Assembly: GCA_026413225.1 (NCBI GenBank)
Contig: CM048552.1
Location: 45,895,001-45,959,000 of the forward strand
Length of the DNA stretch: 64,000 nucleotides
Direction: 5' to 3'
Origin: Otis tarda
Taxonomy: Eukaryota; Chordata; Aves; Otidiformes; Otididae
The notes beneath the pieces were generated by a model. That model was not told the origin of the DNA and did no database searches. It was given only the letters and a program-made list of their open reading frames with translations. This document shows positions 49,560 through 63,000 of this stretch, one piece after another. Numbering within the stretch: the stretch's first letter is position 1; each line of letters opens with the position of its first letter. A program made the position numbers and the translations under genes.

Positions 49560-49885
49560 TGCATTGCTATTGACATAAATGAGGATAGAAGCAGTAGAAA
49601 TAGAATGCAATTCAATAGCACAAAGGCCAGGAACATACACTTGGGGACTAATAATGGTTTCTACTCGAACCTGAGACCTTATCATTTGGAAACAGGAGGA
49701 CAGAAGCCTAGAAGTATTAGTTGATCACAATATGACCATGAGCCACCAATGTGATATGTCTGGAAAAAAATGTATGTTTAATCTTAAGGATAAACGGCTG
49801 CCTTCCCAGATTCAGGTGATGAACAGTACTACGTGTAATGACTTAGGAGGAATTTTCAGTGAGGAAGACATTGCTGAAACTTAGC
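49560..49885 (+). mobile_element. Very old CR1 fragment from the RT C-terminal half
   Basis: No tail is present, but the translation resembles CR1 ORF2. One frame gives MQFNSTKARNIHLGTNNGF, matching the CR1 consensus-like MKFNxxKCKVLHLGTNN. After a frame change the next gives RSLEVLVDHNMTMSHQCDM (from about 49702), matching DLGVLVDxKxxMSxQCA, followed by KKCMFNLKD. The order and spacing match the CR1 ORF2 region seen at 4400-4570 in this window. Divergence is far greater than in the other copies, so it is an old insertion, truncated on both sides. Confidence 0.72.
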
Positions 49886-52800
49886 TTCTGGTGACCCAAA
49901 GGCTGCCAGTGTACATACTGATAGAAGATGGACCATTATATGTCCAACCATGCTGTCAGCAACAGTACAATAGGAGCAATGAGTAGTTTGATTGCAACTG
50001 TATTTTGAAGTAATTTGCAATTTCCTCTTGTGAGTACTGATGCATAATAATATGAGGTCTGAAACATGATGTGTGATAACAAAACAATTAAATTGTCAAG
50101 TACAGGCCATCAATAATAAATCACTCAGTCATGCAATCACACACCAAGATATAAAGTAGGTAGAACACCGCATCTACTGAACAGGTAAATATTTAAGTAA
50201 TAATGTGATACCAAACATCTTATGTCTGAAAAAGAATTAACATTATGGACCATAAGCAGAATACCTCCCAAATTGCAAGGAAATACTTCAGAGAAATGGA
50301 CAATAAGAGAGACAGCTACTGTTTTCACTACTTATGGAACCATCACAAAACCAGTCTCACATGTTCCCTACTGGAGACACTGGTGAAGAGTACAGAAAGA
50401 AGACATTCTATCATAAATGAAATGCCAGAGTAGACTGACAGACAAAAACAATTGCAAAAACTTTGCTGTTAAAGGAAGGATCTATGTCTCAGTGCACTAA
50501 ATAGAACACAATATAAATTGATAACCTGTATGTCTGAGATTGCCCTTGTTGACTGAGAAGGAGATAGCTGATTTATTAAATGTTAAGGATAGCAAAAAAA
50601 AAAATAAATCTTATAACATGCAATCTCCAGAGAATATCTTCTAGAATTTTTGATACATATCAAAACAATTATGCACATATGCACATGTCCTCCAGTATAA
50701 ACTGAACCAATTTCTAGGAATTGAGTTTGTAAACATTATGCTCCTGTTCTTAGAAAAAGGAATGGTCAAAGCAGACTCTTTTCTAGACTGTTCATAAGAT
50801 TATTGAGTGACAACATAAAAAAAAAAAAATTGCAGATATCTAGGGAAAAAATTACATTGACTTCTGAAATATAAAGCCTGCGAAAGAGTAAAATATAAAT
50901 AATCCATCAATATAAAGGATCATGAAAAATATATTTCAGGGTTCTGTGGTAAGAACTCAGATGTCGTGACTTCTTTTTGTAGATTAACAGTGAAAGAAGT
51001 AAATATTTGCAATAAAAACTAGTCCTGTGTAAGTCTGAATGGCTAACAAAATAGTCATTGGTAATAATATCCTTTAATCGTGAAGAAAAGATATTGCTGG
51101 AAATTAACAGTAAATACTTGCTAGGGGAGTCTCAAGGGGAAAAAATAACTTAAAAAATCCCTTATTACCCTTTTAAGAACAGAACTGAGGTGCAGAATTT
51201 GTTCTAGGACATTTGGAAAGTATCATGAAGAGGTCTCCATCTGGAGCGAAGTTCCAATTGCTAGATGCATAATAGGTACTTCGAACGAGCTATCTTTCAG
51301 AAGACAGCACAGAATTCTCTGTACAATAGCAGATGGTTTAAAATTATGTTGAACATCCTACATGTATCTGATGGAAAACAAAATAAAACATTGAACAGTG
51401 AAACAATTCACATCTGTATGAGAATAGTGTCACTAGATGTAAGGGAATAAAATATAATCAGGGATGACTCAGTTTATTCAAATATAAACAAAGAAATAGG
51501 AGTACAGAAGAGATGAAGAAGAATATATTTTTCTTTCAATTAAGTACAATTTTTTTGTTGTTATCTAATATATGGGGCACTTGTCCAAAATAAGGGAAAT
51601 GTAGCTCATTTTCTTTCAGTAAACAAAACTTTAAACACACATTACTCTGTTTCCAGAGTTCTCAAAAATATTTTAAAAAGCTATCTCATTTCCATGCAAT
51701 ATTAATGTAACAATCTAGGGATGCATATGGTTGGGGTGCTCTGGGATGTGCCCAAATTCAGAAGAGGGAACTAAGATTTTGTTTCCTTTCCCACTTCTCC
51801 TAAATACACAATTTAGGTGAAACCAGCAGAATATAATTTGTTTCTTGTGAAACAGCTCACCTCTTCTTTTCATATTGTTGTAAATTCTCTAAAAGCAGAA
51901 ATTAATGTCAAATAGTGTTTGTTTTGTTTTGTTTTCCTCCTGAAAATATTTATTCATTCCATTGGAAAAAAAAATAACAAACCAATGGAAATGTTTCTAT
52001 TTTTGCATATTCTAGGCTGAAATGTATTTTTGACATCTTGGTTTTGTTCCTAATATTTAAATTTAGAAACTAAAAATGTCACAAGCTGAGGAAACGACAG
52101 AGTAAATGAAAACAAACAGAGGAATCTTCTGCTCTGGATTGAATTCCGAATATAAAACATATTATGGAAAGCGCTACACAGAGAATATTGTTTGGCCGTG
52201 GAAACATTTTACAACCTTATGGAATCTTAATACTGTGCTGAAAAAGTATAATCCAATTCACATCTGATGTTAGGAGCTATATAGTCACAGTAGATGACTA
52301 TGTGAATTCAAGGAACTGGGCTTACGAAAAGGCCAAAAATGAAAAACCTGTGACCAAGATACCAAAATTGTATTTTTCAGGCTATGAAGAATGTATTGAG
52401 AAGGACATGTGTTCAGGAAGAAAATGCTGATCGTTCTTGAAAATGTGCTGCGTGGCCACAGCACACTGAGGCTGAAAGGAACTGATTCAAGATCATTTGG
52501 AACACAGCATTTGGGAATCTCTCTGGCAGCCCATGAAGGGATGAGAAGGCTGAGTTGCCAATAAGGATGACCAAGAGACTAACTTTTCTGGCACTATCAG
52601 TCCAGTTCAGTACACTATGTACTCCGTTACAAATGCTGATAGGGTCAACATCAAGAATTGCTTGCCATGAAGTATACAAGGCTGCAATGGAAAACAGAAA
52701 GGTAGGCTTAATGCAGAGATACAGTAAGGAATTATCTGGGGTAATAACAACCTCCATGAGAAGCAGGCATGAGTCTGCTGCCCACCTAATGATGGCAAAG

Positions 52801-55800
52801 CACGGGAGCAGAGGCCATTTTCAACTCCTGATATACATAAGCCACAGTCCTTCTGCAGAAGATGCAGAACTGTCTCCGTTCCTATCCTTCCCATATGTAT
52901 GGGAGCCTCCCTCCATCCTTAGGTTCCATGCAACACAGTAAGCAAAAGCTGGTAGAGCAGCTGAAAAGTTTATCCCTTCACTCTGCACAATGGCCTGATG
53001 CTTCCAGTCTTGTTGTTGTTGTTGTTGTTGTAGTTGTTTGTTTGTTTTTCCCTCTGGAAGGAGGAGCATATGGGTTCAAAATCCTTTAGTTGAGAAAGGA
53101 GTCTTCAGAAGTTCAGAAGCCCACTTTCAATAAGAAAGGTTAGAATTTATTTTACTTACTACAATAAGCTACTTTTGAATAATAGAATATCAGATCAAGC
53201 TGTCAAAAAGACAAACCCCCTTAAAATTAATTTATTCTAATTGGTAAGACTCTTTTTTTTTCGCTCTATGGTACTTATTTTTTTTCCTCTCAGGCTGTAA
53301 GCAACCAATATCTATAGTCTTTCCCTATGCTGCAAGATTTGTCTGAGAAAAGGAAAATTTATTACAAATGTACACAAGGGGTAATGATAAGAGAGGCTGT
53401 TCAGCTGCATGACTGCAATTATATTACAATATGTAGGAGTGCACGCTGCAGTGACCAGTGCTAAACCAGTATTTCTTTCCTCTGATAAAGTCAACCTAGT
53501 TTATTATGTTAACTTTGTGTGCATTGCTGCAGTCTGTGCTACTGATATTACTTTGAGATTCTTACGTGAAAGGGCCTTTGTAAAGTGCTTTACAAATAGA
53601 TTAAGAGTGAATTATATCCACATTTCAGATGAATAAATCAACTCAGAAATCTCTGTTATGCTCTGGCTCACTGGTGTGGTTCAGAATGAGAAATATAATC
53701 CTTGATTTGCAGGTTTTAGTTGGTAGCTATTTCTAACAGCTAAATGGCTTTCTTTCCATTTTGCACTCTGCTTATAATCATTGCTCAAAAGACAACCAGA
53801 AAAATTGTTTGAATGCCGGAAGTGATAATTTAGATAGAAATGCTCCCTGGTCTGTTGCCAAACACTTGGAAAGGTTAATAAAAACATTAGTACCGTCCTC
53901 TACTGGAAAAGTAGGTATTGTTATCTCAGATTATAAACTTACCTTAGTCATAAACTTAGATTCTATTTTCTTAGTAAGAACAAAGTTTAATGGAGAATTT
54001 GAAATAAAAGTAAATGATCTGACAAGGAAAGAAGAATTTATAGGACTGAATTTGAAAAAAAAAAAAAAGCTGCAGTTTTGGCTTCATACATAGACTGTAA
54101 AATAAGGAGTCTGTTTATACAAAACAGAATAAAATGTAAAATGAGAAACTAAGATTCTGCATAGCACATACAAATATGCTTTCAAGAGCTGGAGATATTT
54201 TACATCTACTTGATATCTGCAGGGTGTATTTTGAGGGTAATTTGACTCATAGATGGAAAAGTTCTATAAAGTTATCATGCAGTCCATCTTATTACTATTT
54301 TTTTTCCTAAACACAATTTGTAATGCTTTGTCCTCTCTGATTTTAAGTATCCAAAGACATGTATGCTCCTGCAGGACTCACAAAAAGGTTGTTCTACCCA
54401 TGAGTGAATCTCACTGTCTGTAAATGTGTCCCACCATCCAACTTATTTCCCTTTTGTATTAGTTAAGATACCTTTCATAATCCTAAATATTTCTTCATAT
54501 GACTTGGTGGTTAAATATTAGCAAGTGATAGAGCATGTAGGACTCATCCATAGCTGAAACACAGTTTAGATGGAAGCTTTGCAGAGTACCTTTTATTTAC
54601 TATTGCTCAATAGAAGATTTCTGAGGTGCTCTAATTTCCTGTGCAGTCCTTTCCACTAATGCTGCTGAGTTCTCCTTGGTATGAAGTTTTTGTGGAGAAG
54701 AAATTTGTTAAGACTCCTTCAAGTTCTAAAATAGTCTAATTATTTTAAAGAACTTTACTCAAGTAATAAGAAACCATACATACTTCCTTATTTGTCATTT
54801 GGTAAAAATTACTGAAAGTTCTGATTGCTCTTACCAAGCCTCAAGTCATCTCAAAATGAAAATTTACTTCTAGTGTGAGAACTTAAGGTCTGGTTTAGTA
54901 TTTTGTCTGTTTTCATCACTGGTATACCCAACATATATTTTCCTACTGCACAGTACAACACATAACTTTGTGTTTAAACCTATTTTCTTTATTGCATATT
55001 TAAGAACATGTTGATTCATACACTGTACCTTCCCTGTTCACTAGCTGTGCAGCTGAGGAACTACAGGATTTGAATAACAGGAAAATATATAGTGTTGCTT
55101 CTATAAATGAAAAAGAAAGAGAAGTAACTTCACTGAAAAAAAAAAGATTATGAGAATTATTACAAGTTTACAGAATATTATAAGGGAAAATTTAAGGAAG
55201 AGTTAGTTTGTCTATAAGTAAATGAGTATCAAGAACCTTTCTTTATGCCAAACTAGGAGATGGGAAGGAAGTGCTAGAGTATCATAGGTGAAATTATTTG
55301 TCTTTTTAAACAGTTATTCGTAATGCTACGATAGAAGTTAAGTTTTCACTTGAAAAAGTCATAAGGTTCAGACTATGACAGCAGCATTTACATCCAAGCT
55401 ACAAATCTTAGTGGATAAATAATTATTTCAAAAATGAGTGGCAAGAGGATGGTGGATTGTGAGATGGTTAATAGTGTAAAGTAGACGTTGAACTATCCTC
55501 AGATCTGAAGTGTCTCTGAATAATTTTAAATAATTGCTTTTCACAAATATTCAAACCATGAACATTTCTGATAGTTTGAATTGTGTATTATTGATCAAAA
55601 TTTTATAAAATGCTTTAGTCTGAGGGAATACATTTTGATATTTATGACACGTTGCTTTATGACCTGGTATTTCATGTCCAATTAAATTATTTTGCACCAG
55701 ATGACACGCACAAATAGAGAAAAGTGGTGTATTTATTTTGTTATGAAACACCAGTTGTAACTATCAGCATCATTATGGAAACTGTTTCTGCTTAATTATA

Positions 55801-56685
55801 ACAATTTCTGGGTTTAGAGATCTCTGGGTTTAGAGACAGCAAGAATTCTATTTCTTATGAGGTATCTTCATTGATCTAGTCATGTACAAAGATTTATTTG
55901 CATTAGATAACATATATTCAAATACTTCCACATTAGGATTTTTAAGCATACAAAATCAATATGTATTCTGTATTAGGTTTATCCATTTTTCAGCCTGTGT
56001 ATAATAAAATGAAACAATTCTATAATACTTTTTTCTAAATTAACATATGTTAATGATTTGCAATAATAGTTATCCTCTTATTTTTAGTGAATTTAGCAAT
56101 CAAATTTAAAGTTCAACACCTATTTGAATCTTAAAAACTAGGTGAAGACACTTTTATTGCTACTTATATAATTTTATTTTTACTTAAATGAATTGGGGAA
56201 ATGGCTTAAGCTAGACAGAAATGGGTAGCTCTTAAATTCCTGATCTCTTTAATACAGTTCAGAAAACTTTAAATTAAATGGATGTAACATAATAGTCTTA
56301 AACTTATTCACTGCAAGAACTTTTATTTGGCTGAGAGAAATAAAATTATGTGGGGAACTCCATAAAAATAATTTAAAAAAAATTTGAAGAGTCTGGGCCT
56401 GTCTCATTGCTTCATAGTTCTGCTTCTAAACCAATGAATGACTTCAACCACAGTACTTAATGAAGCAAACAATCTAATGAATGTTTAGATCTTCCAGTGT
56501 AGTTGTCACAGTGTCTTACAGTATTTTATAAAACCATTCAGGACAAGAAAAAAAAAACAAGCTTAAAATACTTATGGAAAGATCTGGAAAAACAAACAAG
56601 AGTGCACGTCATAGTTTCAGCTTTAAATTGGAATTTTCCCACAATATTTGCTGGCAAAGGTGTACAACTGTTTCAGTTTAAGCTC
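49886..56685. other. 6.8 kb AT-rich unique DNA, no firm gene
   Basis: A GC-richer, stop-poor patch at 52413-53070 carries overlapping open frames on both strands, the longest 128 codons at 52555-52941 (plus). None resembles a known family and openness in several frames at once argues for composition rather than coding. A GTT run lies at 53011-53030, and a 14-16-bp duplication of CTGGGTTTAGAGA at about 55807-55838. Otherwise nothing is recognised. Confidence 0.5.
53011..53046. repeat. (GTT)n run passing into (GTTT)n
   Basis: Six to seven GTT units, an interrupting GTAGTT, then GTTTGTTTGTTTTT. The opposite strand reads CAA/CAAA. Confidence 0.85.
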
Positions 56686-56950
56686 TGTATTGGTTTTACA
56701 TGGCAAGGTTCTGGTAGCAGGGAGGCTACAAGAATGGCTTATGTGAGAAGCTGCTAGAAGTTTCCCCCATGTCTGATACAGCCAATGCTAGCTGGCTCCA
56801 TGGTGGACCCACCACTGGCTAAGGCTGAGCCCTATATGATGACACATTTTCTTTCCAAAGTTGAAGTGGTTGTTTTAGAACTCTGTTTAGGTTTTCAGTA
56901 GTCTTCAGTTTTAATAACATTCATTAAAAAAGAAAAAAAAAACTTAGTAA
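56686..56950 (+). mobile_element. Partial ERVL-type LTR, start of U3
   Basis: TGTATTGGTTTTACATGGCA, GGTTCTGGTAGCAGGGAGGC, AGAAGCTGCTAGAAGTTTCC and CATGTCTGATACAGCCAATG match the start of a very common bird ERVL LTR. Similarity is clear to about 56840 and weaker (an ATAACATTCATTAAAAAAG stretch where that family has its TATA region) to about 56950. The right limit is therefore uncertain. Worn and partial; older than the 1141-bp LTRs by appearance. Confidence 0.8.
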
Positions 56951-59298
56951 CTCACATCACCTCTGCCTTTCTCTTGTTATTCTCTTGTCATTCCAGTTTC
57001 TAGTTTTCCTGCTGCTTCTCTGGGGTTTTTTTTGCTGCAAAAGAGACATACTGTTCATCCATGATTTAGCATTTATTATCTTTGAATTTTAATCCCTTTG
57101 ATTTTCCTTAAATAGTTACACAGGCTAATGAGTGCTGAAAATAAAACTGGGAATAACTACATGTAAAAATCAATATACTTCAGGATAAGCTAATTCCAAA
57201 TAATGAGTGAAGAACTAAACTAGTAATGTCAAACAAAAATCTGAATTCTAAGACCCATTAAATTGTCAAATGTTCTATAGTTAGGAACAACTCTTTAATA
57301 TCTGAATGATATTCCTTATTTCCATATCAAATACATTTAGCAATCGTTCTTGAAGTGACCACATGTAATGATCTATAATCTTGTTGAAAAGTCATTTTCT
57401 CTCTTCTGTTGTTTCACTAGCTAGGCAGATAATTCTAAAAGTTGTGGGTTTTTTCTCTCCAATTATTTGCTTTATTCTTTCACAACATTGTTATCAGATA
57501 CACAATCTTCAGACTAAGTATATGTTGTGAACAGCCTAATGTGGCCTGCTCAGAAATTAAAGATTTGAACACTTTGATAGTTTAAGTCATTCTGTAGGAA
57601 GCATGCTCTGATAGATAAGAAGGAATTAAGGAGCTGAATTTACAGCTGGTAAACAGTCATCAAAAATCATTATGCAAGTTCACTTAAGTTCAGTTAGATA
57701 ATACTCATCATAATATATTAGGCATTTCAATATAATATTAAGCAGCATTCAAATTATTTGGCATATCATCCTTCTGAGCAATAAAAATCTAGTTTATGTC
57801 TAATAATTGTGTTAATAATACTATTAGATGAGGTTTTGTATTGTTAATTTTTTTTAATTTTATTTTATGGTATGGTATGTTAGACTTTTTACTTCTGTTC
57901 AAATAATAATGCAAATTTAGTCAATGAATATTTTTAGGCACTAACCATACCCTGAGATTGTCTTGACAGAGCAGTTAAAGAGCAACAGCTCTGGATCACT
58001 TCAACCTTAGCCTCGTTCCCACTTGATCCAGCTGACACATGGTACTTTGAATGGGGAAGTTAAAATCAGCAGACTATCGTGCAAGTCTCCCTTTTCCCCT
58101 GTATGCTTTTGGTTAAGAGGACCTAGCATTGCTTAAACTCTCCATAAGCCACTTACACAGTCATTGGATACAAGCACTCCATCTTAAACTGGTGTTTCGT
58201 GCTGAAACACTTAAGCACATTTTAAATTGCACCATATTTATTTCTTTATATGATAAGAGTTCCGTTTTATGTACTCGCACCTCTTGAAAGTATGGTAATG
58301 AGATATTTGTGCATATTTGCTGTTCACCATAACAAAAGCCAGATAAATATAATGGAGAAAGATGTAATAAATCTACCTGAGTTTATGACTTGGCCCTGTT
58401 GAAGTAGCAAAGTTAATACAAAATATTTCTTCAAGCATAAAAAGTATAAAATGAGATAAAACTAAAATAGCTAAGAGAACCTAAAGGAAAAATGTATCAC
58501 TGCCTGTTAATTTTAGTCAATATATTTTTCCATAAAACACCCTCACTAGCGAGTGATACTTATTGTTCTTTTGAAAGTAATTACTCTACTGTTCAGTACA
58601 TTACACTGCAAAAAAACCCACACCAATAAACAGCAATAATAATGATTCTTTAAAATGTCCCTTGTGTGCTGTGATGTATCTATTGCTAACTTACACAGTA
58701 AATCTAAACTATGCAGCAAGCACTATAAAATACATCTGCAGGGTTTCATCCAGTTTTTCTCATTTAGCATTCTTAATAGTGCAAAATTGGCTGCAACAAT
58801 ACAGTTTGAACAGCAACACTCCCAAAATTTACTTAAATTTTCAGAAAACAATTGTAGAAATTAAGCCGTTGTTGAAAAATCAGATATATGACTGAAAAAT
58901 AAAGCATCATAAAGAAGAGTTGTAGGCCTTCATCATGCAAACTATCTTGTATTGGTGCTATTGAGTCCTCTGTGGAAGTCAGTGTTCAGGTTTCAGACTC
59001 ATCATTCTAGACCACAAAAAATATTCCACTGTTTAAATCTGCAATTAAAATAATTACCTTCTCTTTAATAATCACACACTTTAAAGCAAAGTTTCTGCAA
59101 CTTATTTTCTGCAACTTATTTCTTTCTTCTGTGTGAAGAAGACTGAGGACTGCTTTCTCTTTGACAACTTTGGATTTCTACACAATAGTGGAAGCAGTAT
59201 CAACACTAGACTGGCTAGATAAAAAAATACATCTCCACAAATTCTGAGGGACCTGTAATGACTTGCGTATGGTCATAGCACATACGAATTTTGCTTTC
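56951..59298. other. AT-rich unique DNA between two partial LTRs
   Basis: No gene or repeat is recognised. A slightly GC-richer patch lies at about 57960-58200. Overlapping short open frames at 58655-58895 have no resemblance to known proteins. Confidence 0.5.
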
Positions 59299-59820
59299 TG
59301 CAGTGGACTAGCCTTGGCAAACAGACAAATGCTGACCTGGATGCTCTCCCACTGGCTCTGCAGTGGAATAGAGGGAGATAATCAGATGAAGAATCTCACA
59401 AGTTGAGATAAAGACACAGAGATCAGTTGCCAATTGCTATCATAGGCAAAACAAACTCAACTTGGGGAAAGTTAACTTTAATTTATTGCAAACTAGCAAG
59501 GTTTGAGTAGTGAGATAACTGAGACAAACATGAAAACAAATTTCCTCCCCTTTTTCCTAGACTCAATTTCACTCCTTTAGTCCAGACTCCTCGTCCCGCT
59601 GTGAGGTGCATGGTGTTGGTGGGGGGAAGTTATGGTCAATACCTAGTAGTTTCTTTCTGGCACTCCTTGCTTCACAAACTTTTCTTTTGTTCCAGTGTGG
59701 GCTCTCCACAGGCTATGGTTCCTTCAAGAATATCCATTTGCTCCATCATGGATCCTCCACCAGCTTCAGCGTGAATCTCTGCTCCAGCACCTGAAGCACC
59801 ACCTCCTCCTCATCCTCGTC

Positions 59821-59876
59821 ATTGTCGATGTCACTGTCATTGTTATTGTCATTGTCATTGTTGTCATAGCCATTGT
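59821..59876. repeat. Degenerate GTCATT hexamer array
   Basis: Units such as GTCATT, GTTATT and GTCACT recur about nine times between CATCCTCGTC and the CTC run. It lies inside the partial LTR and is probably slippage-derived. Confidence 0.8.
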
Positions 59877-59880
59877 TCTT

Positions 59881-59935
59881 CTCCTCCTCCTCCTCCTCCT
59901 CCTCCTCCTCCTCCTCCTCCTCCTCCTCCTCCTCC
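59881..59935. repeat. (CTC)n run, about 18 units
   Basis: Uninterrupted CTC/CCT triplets followed by CACTTCCACCTCCACCTC degenerate units. The LTR family normally has a CACCTCCTCC stretch at this place, so the run is likely an expansion of the element's own text. The glutamate-rich and leucine-rich open frames across it (59695-59997) are artefacts. Confidence 0.93.
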
Positions 59936-60005
59936 ACTTCCACCTCCACCTCCATCTCCACTGAGGAGACCTCTGTCCATTCCATTACACTTCTCACATA
60001 GAAAA

Positions 60006-63000
60006 GTAAAGCACAGTCTGATCTGTAACGTGATCTAAACTAATTTAAGAATCCATATTAAACAATATCCAATATAATTTCCCCATAACTACAGCCTGTA
60101 CCTGCCCCAAATAAAGATCTATATATTTCTCAGAAGTCTTTGACGAAAGATGAGGTATTTTAATTAGAATAACATTTTGCCTAAAACAGTATTATGTCCA
60201 ATGAGTGGAAATTTTAATACATAGTACCTACACTGGAGACATAGTATCAGTTTCAGGTACTGTAAATGATGTAGTAAACCTATTTATAACTCCAAAGATA
60301 ATAGTCAGAGTTCTGAATTAGCTGTTTTGTCATAAACTAGCATGTTCAATGGATTATTTCAGGAGCTGAGCATATCCTGAAATTGCTACCTGTTCACAGA
60401 AAGTACAAGTGCTCAGAAACTACACCCAGAAAATTCTTCTCTGTTTTCTTTTTTTTTTAATGTTAATGCATTACAAAAAGCCAATGGCTCAACAAAAACA
60501 AAGAAAAAGTTATGTAGCAAAGAGTTCATCAATTATAATTTTCATGGGCAACATCATTTCACTTTTTAATTACCGTTTTAAGTTATTCTTACATCTCCAG
60601 TGCCTGTAGTTGTTTAGGTCTTCATTCCTTTCTGTGTTGAAGATTTCTACTCCTGAGTTATAACAAATGTTTGCATGGCTGTGTTTTACCTGCATGGGTA
60701 GAAATTGACAATTAACAGATCAAAATGTTAACTAGGTTTTATTTAAACAATATAATTTATGACTTAAATTGTAATTCTAAATGCCTACTGCTCTGAAAGC
60801 TGCAGATTTTGTTCAGGAATAATCTTTCAAGAGTGGTTTTCCTCTTTGGCTGAAATGGATTCTTGCAAAGCTATTTCACACTATCAAGACAAAGACGCCC
60901 AGTGAAACTGTTTTTCTTACATGCATTCTTCAGGTAACTCAATTACATTTCGTTTATCTATTTCCAACCTCTTTTTACAGCTCTTTACCACCTTGAATTG
61001 GTTTCATTAATGATTACATATTATGATTTTTTTCTGCTTTTTATTCATATACTAAAGATAGAATATATGATTGTAAAAAGTCATAATTCTCAGAGTATAT
61101 GGATACATAGAAGGAATCTGTTGCAAGTTTAAAGCTACCCATGTGCTAGGAGAAAATAAAATTTGATATATATTATTCAAAAGTCTTCAACAACCCTGAC
61201 CAGACTGTGTATAGCATTTTATGATATATGGTCTCATTGTGCAAATACACTGCAACAGTAAAATAATTTAAAATTGCAGATTGATTTCCATTGGCATTTT
61301 AATAAAAAATTATCTGTGACTAATTGTCTCATATAAAAGGTTAAAATTTCTATAATTTCTGAGTTCTATTATACTTTTTCTTGTAATTCCCTGCTGCTAA
61401 TGCTGTACATGGACTTATGTCATATCAAATTAAAATAACAGGGAAGTTGCCCTTTGTATGACTTTATATTCTGCTCAGATCTCCAATTAGTTATATTTTA
61501 TTTACATGAGACCTGAAGCAAAGCCACTTTTAGTTAATAAGAGTTGGCTTACTGTTAAGAACAATGGGTTTAAATTAAGCTTTTTTTTGTGTTTAGGTTA
61601 ACCCTAGGTAGATTCAGGAATCAATTACTGTGTCTATTTATGGTTCATATGAAATAAAAAAAAATCCTACCTTTGAGCTATATTCAAAAAACCACACTTT
61701 TTTGTCAAGCAATATTTCTTGGAGTTAATTTGCAATGTAGTTACAGCACTAAGGTTGAGGATCTTACAAAAGAATATAGAAAACTGAATATGAATTTCAT
61801 AATATTTGTAGCTATATCAAGGTGCAATTTAACTTGCACCACTATTAAACCTAGCTACTCATATTTCCACAAAAAAAAAGGAGATTTTTGTCAGCTCTAC
61901 TGTATCTGTCACACCAAAATTCTCAGAGGTGATGAAAACCAGCTTTCTATGATAAGGGATAAAGCAGTAATAGCAAGATGCAAGATTGATCTCTTATTCA
62001 CAGAGTGATTTCAAATTGCCAGAAGGGACTGCTTGCTTTAAGAGTGTCTTTGTGGGGAACATCTTCAGCAAAATTGAATAATAATGTTTTTGAGGGCCTT
62101 AAGCACTTTGTGCAGGATGTGTACTTTCCTGAACTCATTTCATTTTCATAACCATCAAAAATGTGTCAATATTGGAAAATGGTTCTGATTTGTGCAAATT
62201 ATCCTGGATACCTCCTGGGAAATATTTCTTTATACACAATGTATAAAGAAGTGCCATTCAAGTAAGGAATCTAAGAGGAAAAGATCTGACATTTTCATAT
62301 TTTGTTCTCATTTCTCTTCTGAAAGGCTTTGAAAATACGAGAAAGAACAATCTAGGCACACATAGATTTCTGTGATTAAGCCCTTTCTACACACTTTTCA
62401 ACTTCAATTCCTTAATCCCATTAAACATTATTTGCACAGCATGTACTTACTGAGAGTAGCTTTCAATTTAGCTGCAGATTTCTTCAGCAAAAGCTCTGAA
62501 AATCTGAAGGTCTATTAATACCCTTTTTTCCTTCATATTTCTTAGCCTATGGAGTAGATTGAAAAAAGCATCTTTTAATGTACACATTTTAAATAAAAAT
62601 CTTTTCATCCCTGATGTGAACATTCATCCTGTTTCATTTGGTAGACAAATAAATACATTATTTAGAGTTGTTGTAATCACCAGGCAACAGTGTTCATAGA
62701 ATCGAAGAACCTCCAGGTTACATCAAAGGAAGGTGTGAATTAAATTTTATTTAGCAATTCATGTGCAGTACATTTCATTAAACATTCACCCTGTTTGTTA
62801 GAGGCAAAGAGGGAAGGAAAAGAGGGGAAAATCTCAGACTTCTGAGAAAATCTCTTTGCGGATTTCTGAAGCATTCAATCACATTCAGATTTTTGCTTCT
62901 CTAATTTTAGTTGTCTTATTTGTTCTTACTTAATGAGACATGGGAGCTCTTCAGGGATTTGGTTTGTCTTGTGAAGATGTGCAAAACAGCGCATCTTCTA

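Larger units (their letters stand above)
59299..60005 (-). mobile_element. Partial ERVL-type LTR, middle to 3' end, minus strand
   Basis: The plus strand reads the reverse complement of the 3' part of the same bird ERVL LTR family: AAGTTGAGATAAAGACA, GGCAAAACAAACTCAACTTG and GGGAAAGTTAACTTTAATTT. Then follow the polyadenylation signal (TTTATT at 59482-59487), the GCGTGAATCTCTGCTCCAGC and ACCTGAAGCACCACCTCCTC segments, and a worn end near TTCTCACATAG. The left limit may be at TGCAGTGGACTAGCC (59299) or nearer 59359. A six-base GTCATT-like array and a CTC run have grown inside it. Worn and partial. Confidence 0.82.

Noticed and set aside
53761-54093. 110-codon open frame ending in a lysine run
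   Set aside because: Ends through an A run, has no recognisable motif, and sits in ordinary AT-rich DNA.
59695-59997. Leu-rich and Glu-rich open frames
   Set aside because: Translation of the CTC and GTCATT arrays inside an LTR fragment.
61673-62008. 111-codon open frame
   Set aside because: The length is within chance for 64 kb of this composition, and the peptide shows no domain or conserved pattern.
62694-62735. Possible CR1 tail (TTCATAGAATCGAAGAACCT)
   Set aside because: Only about 25 bases resemble the CR1 end and the following text does not continue the match well.
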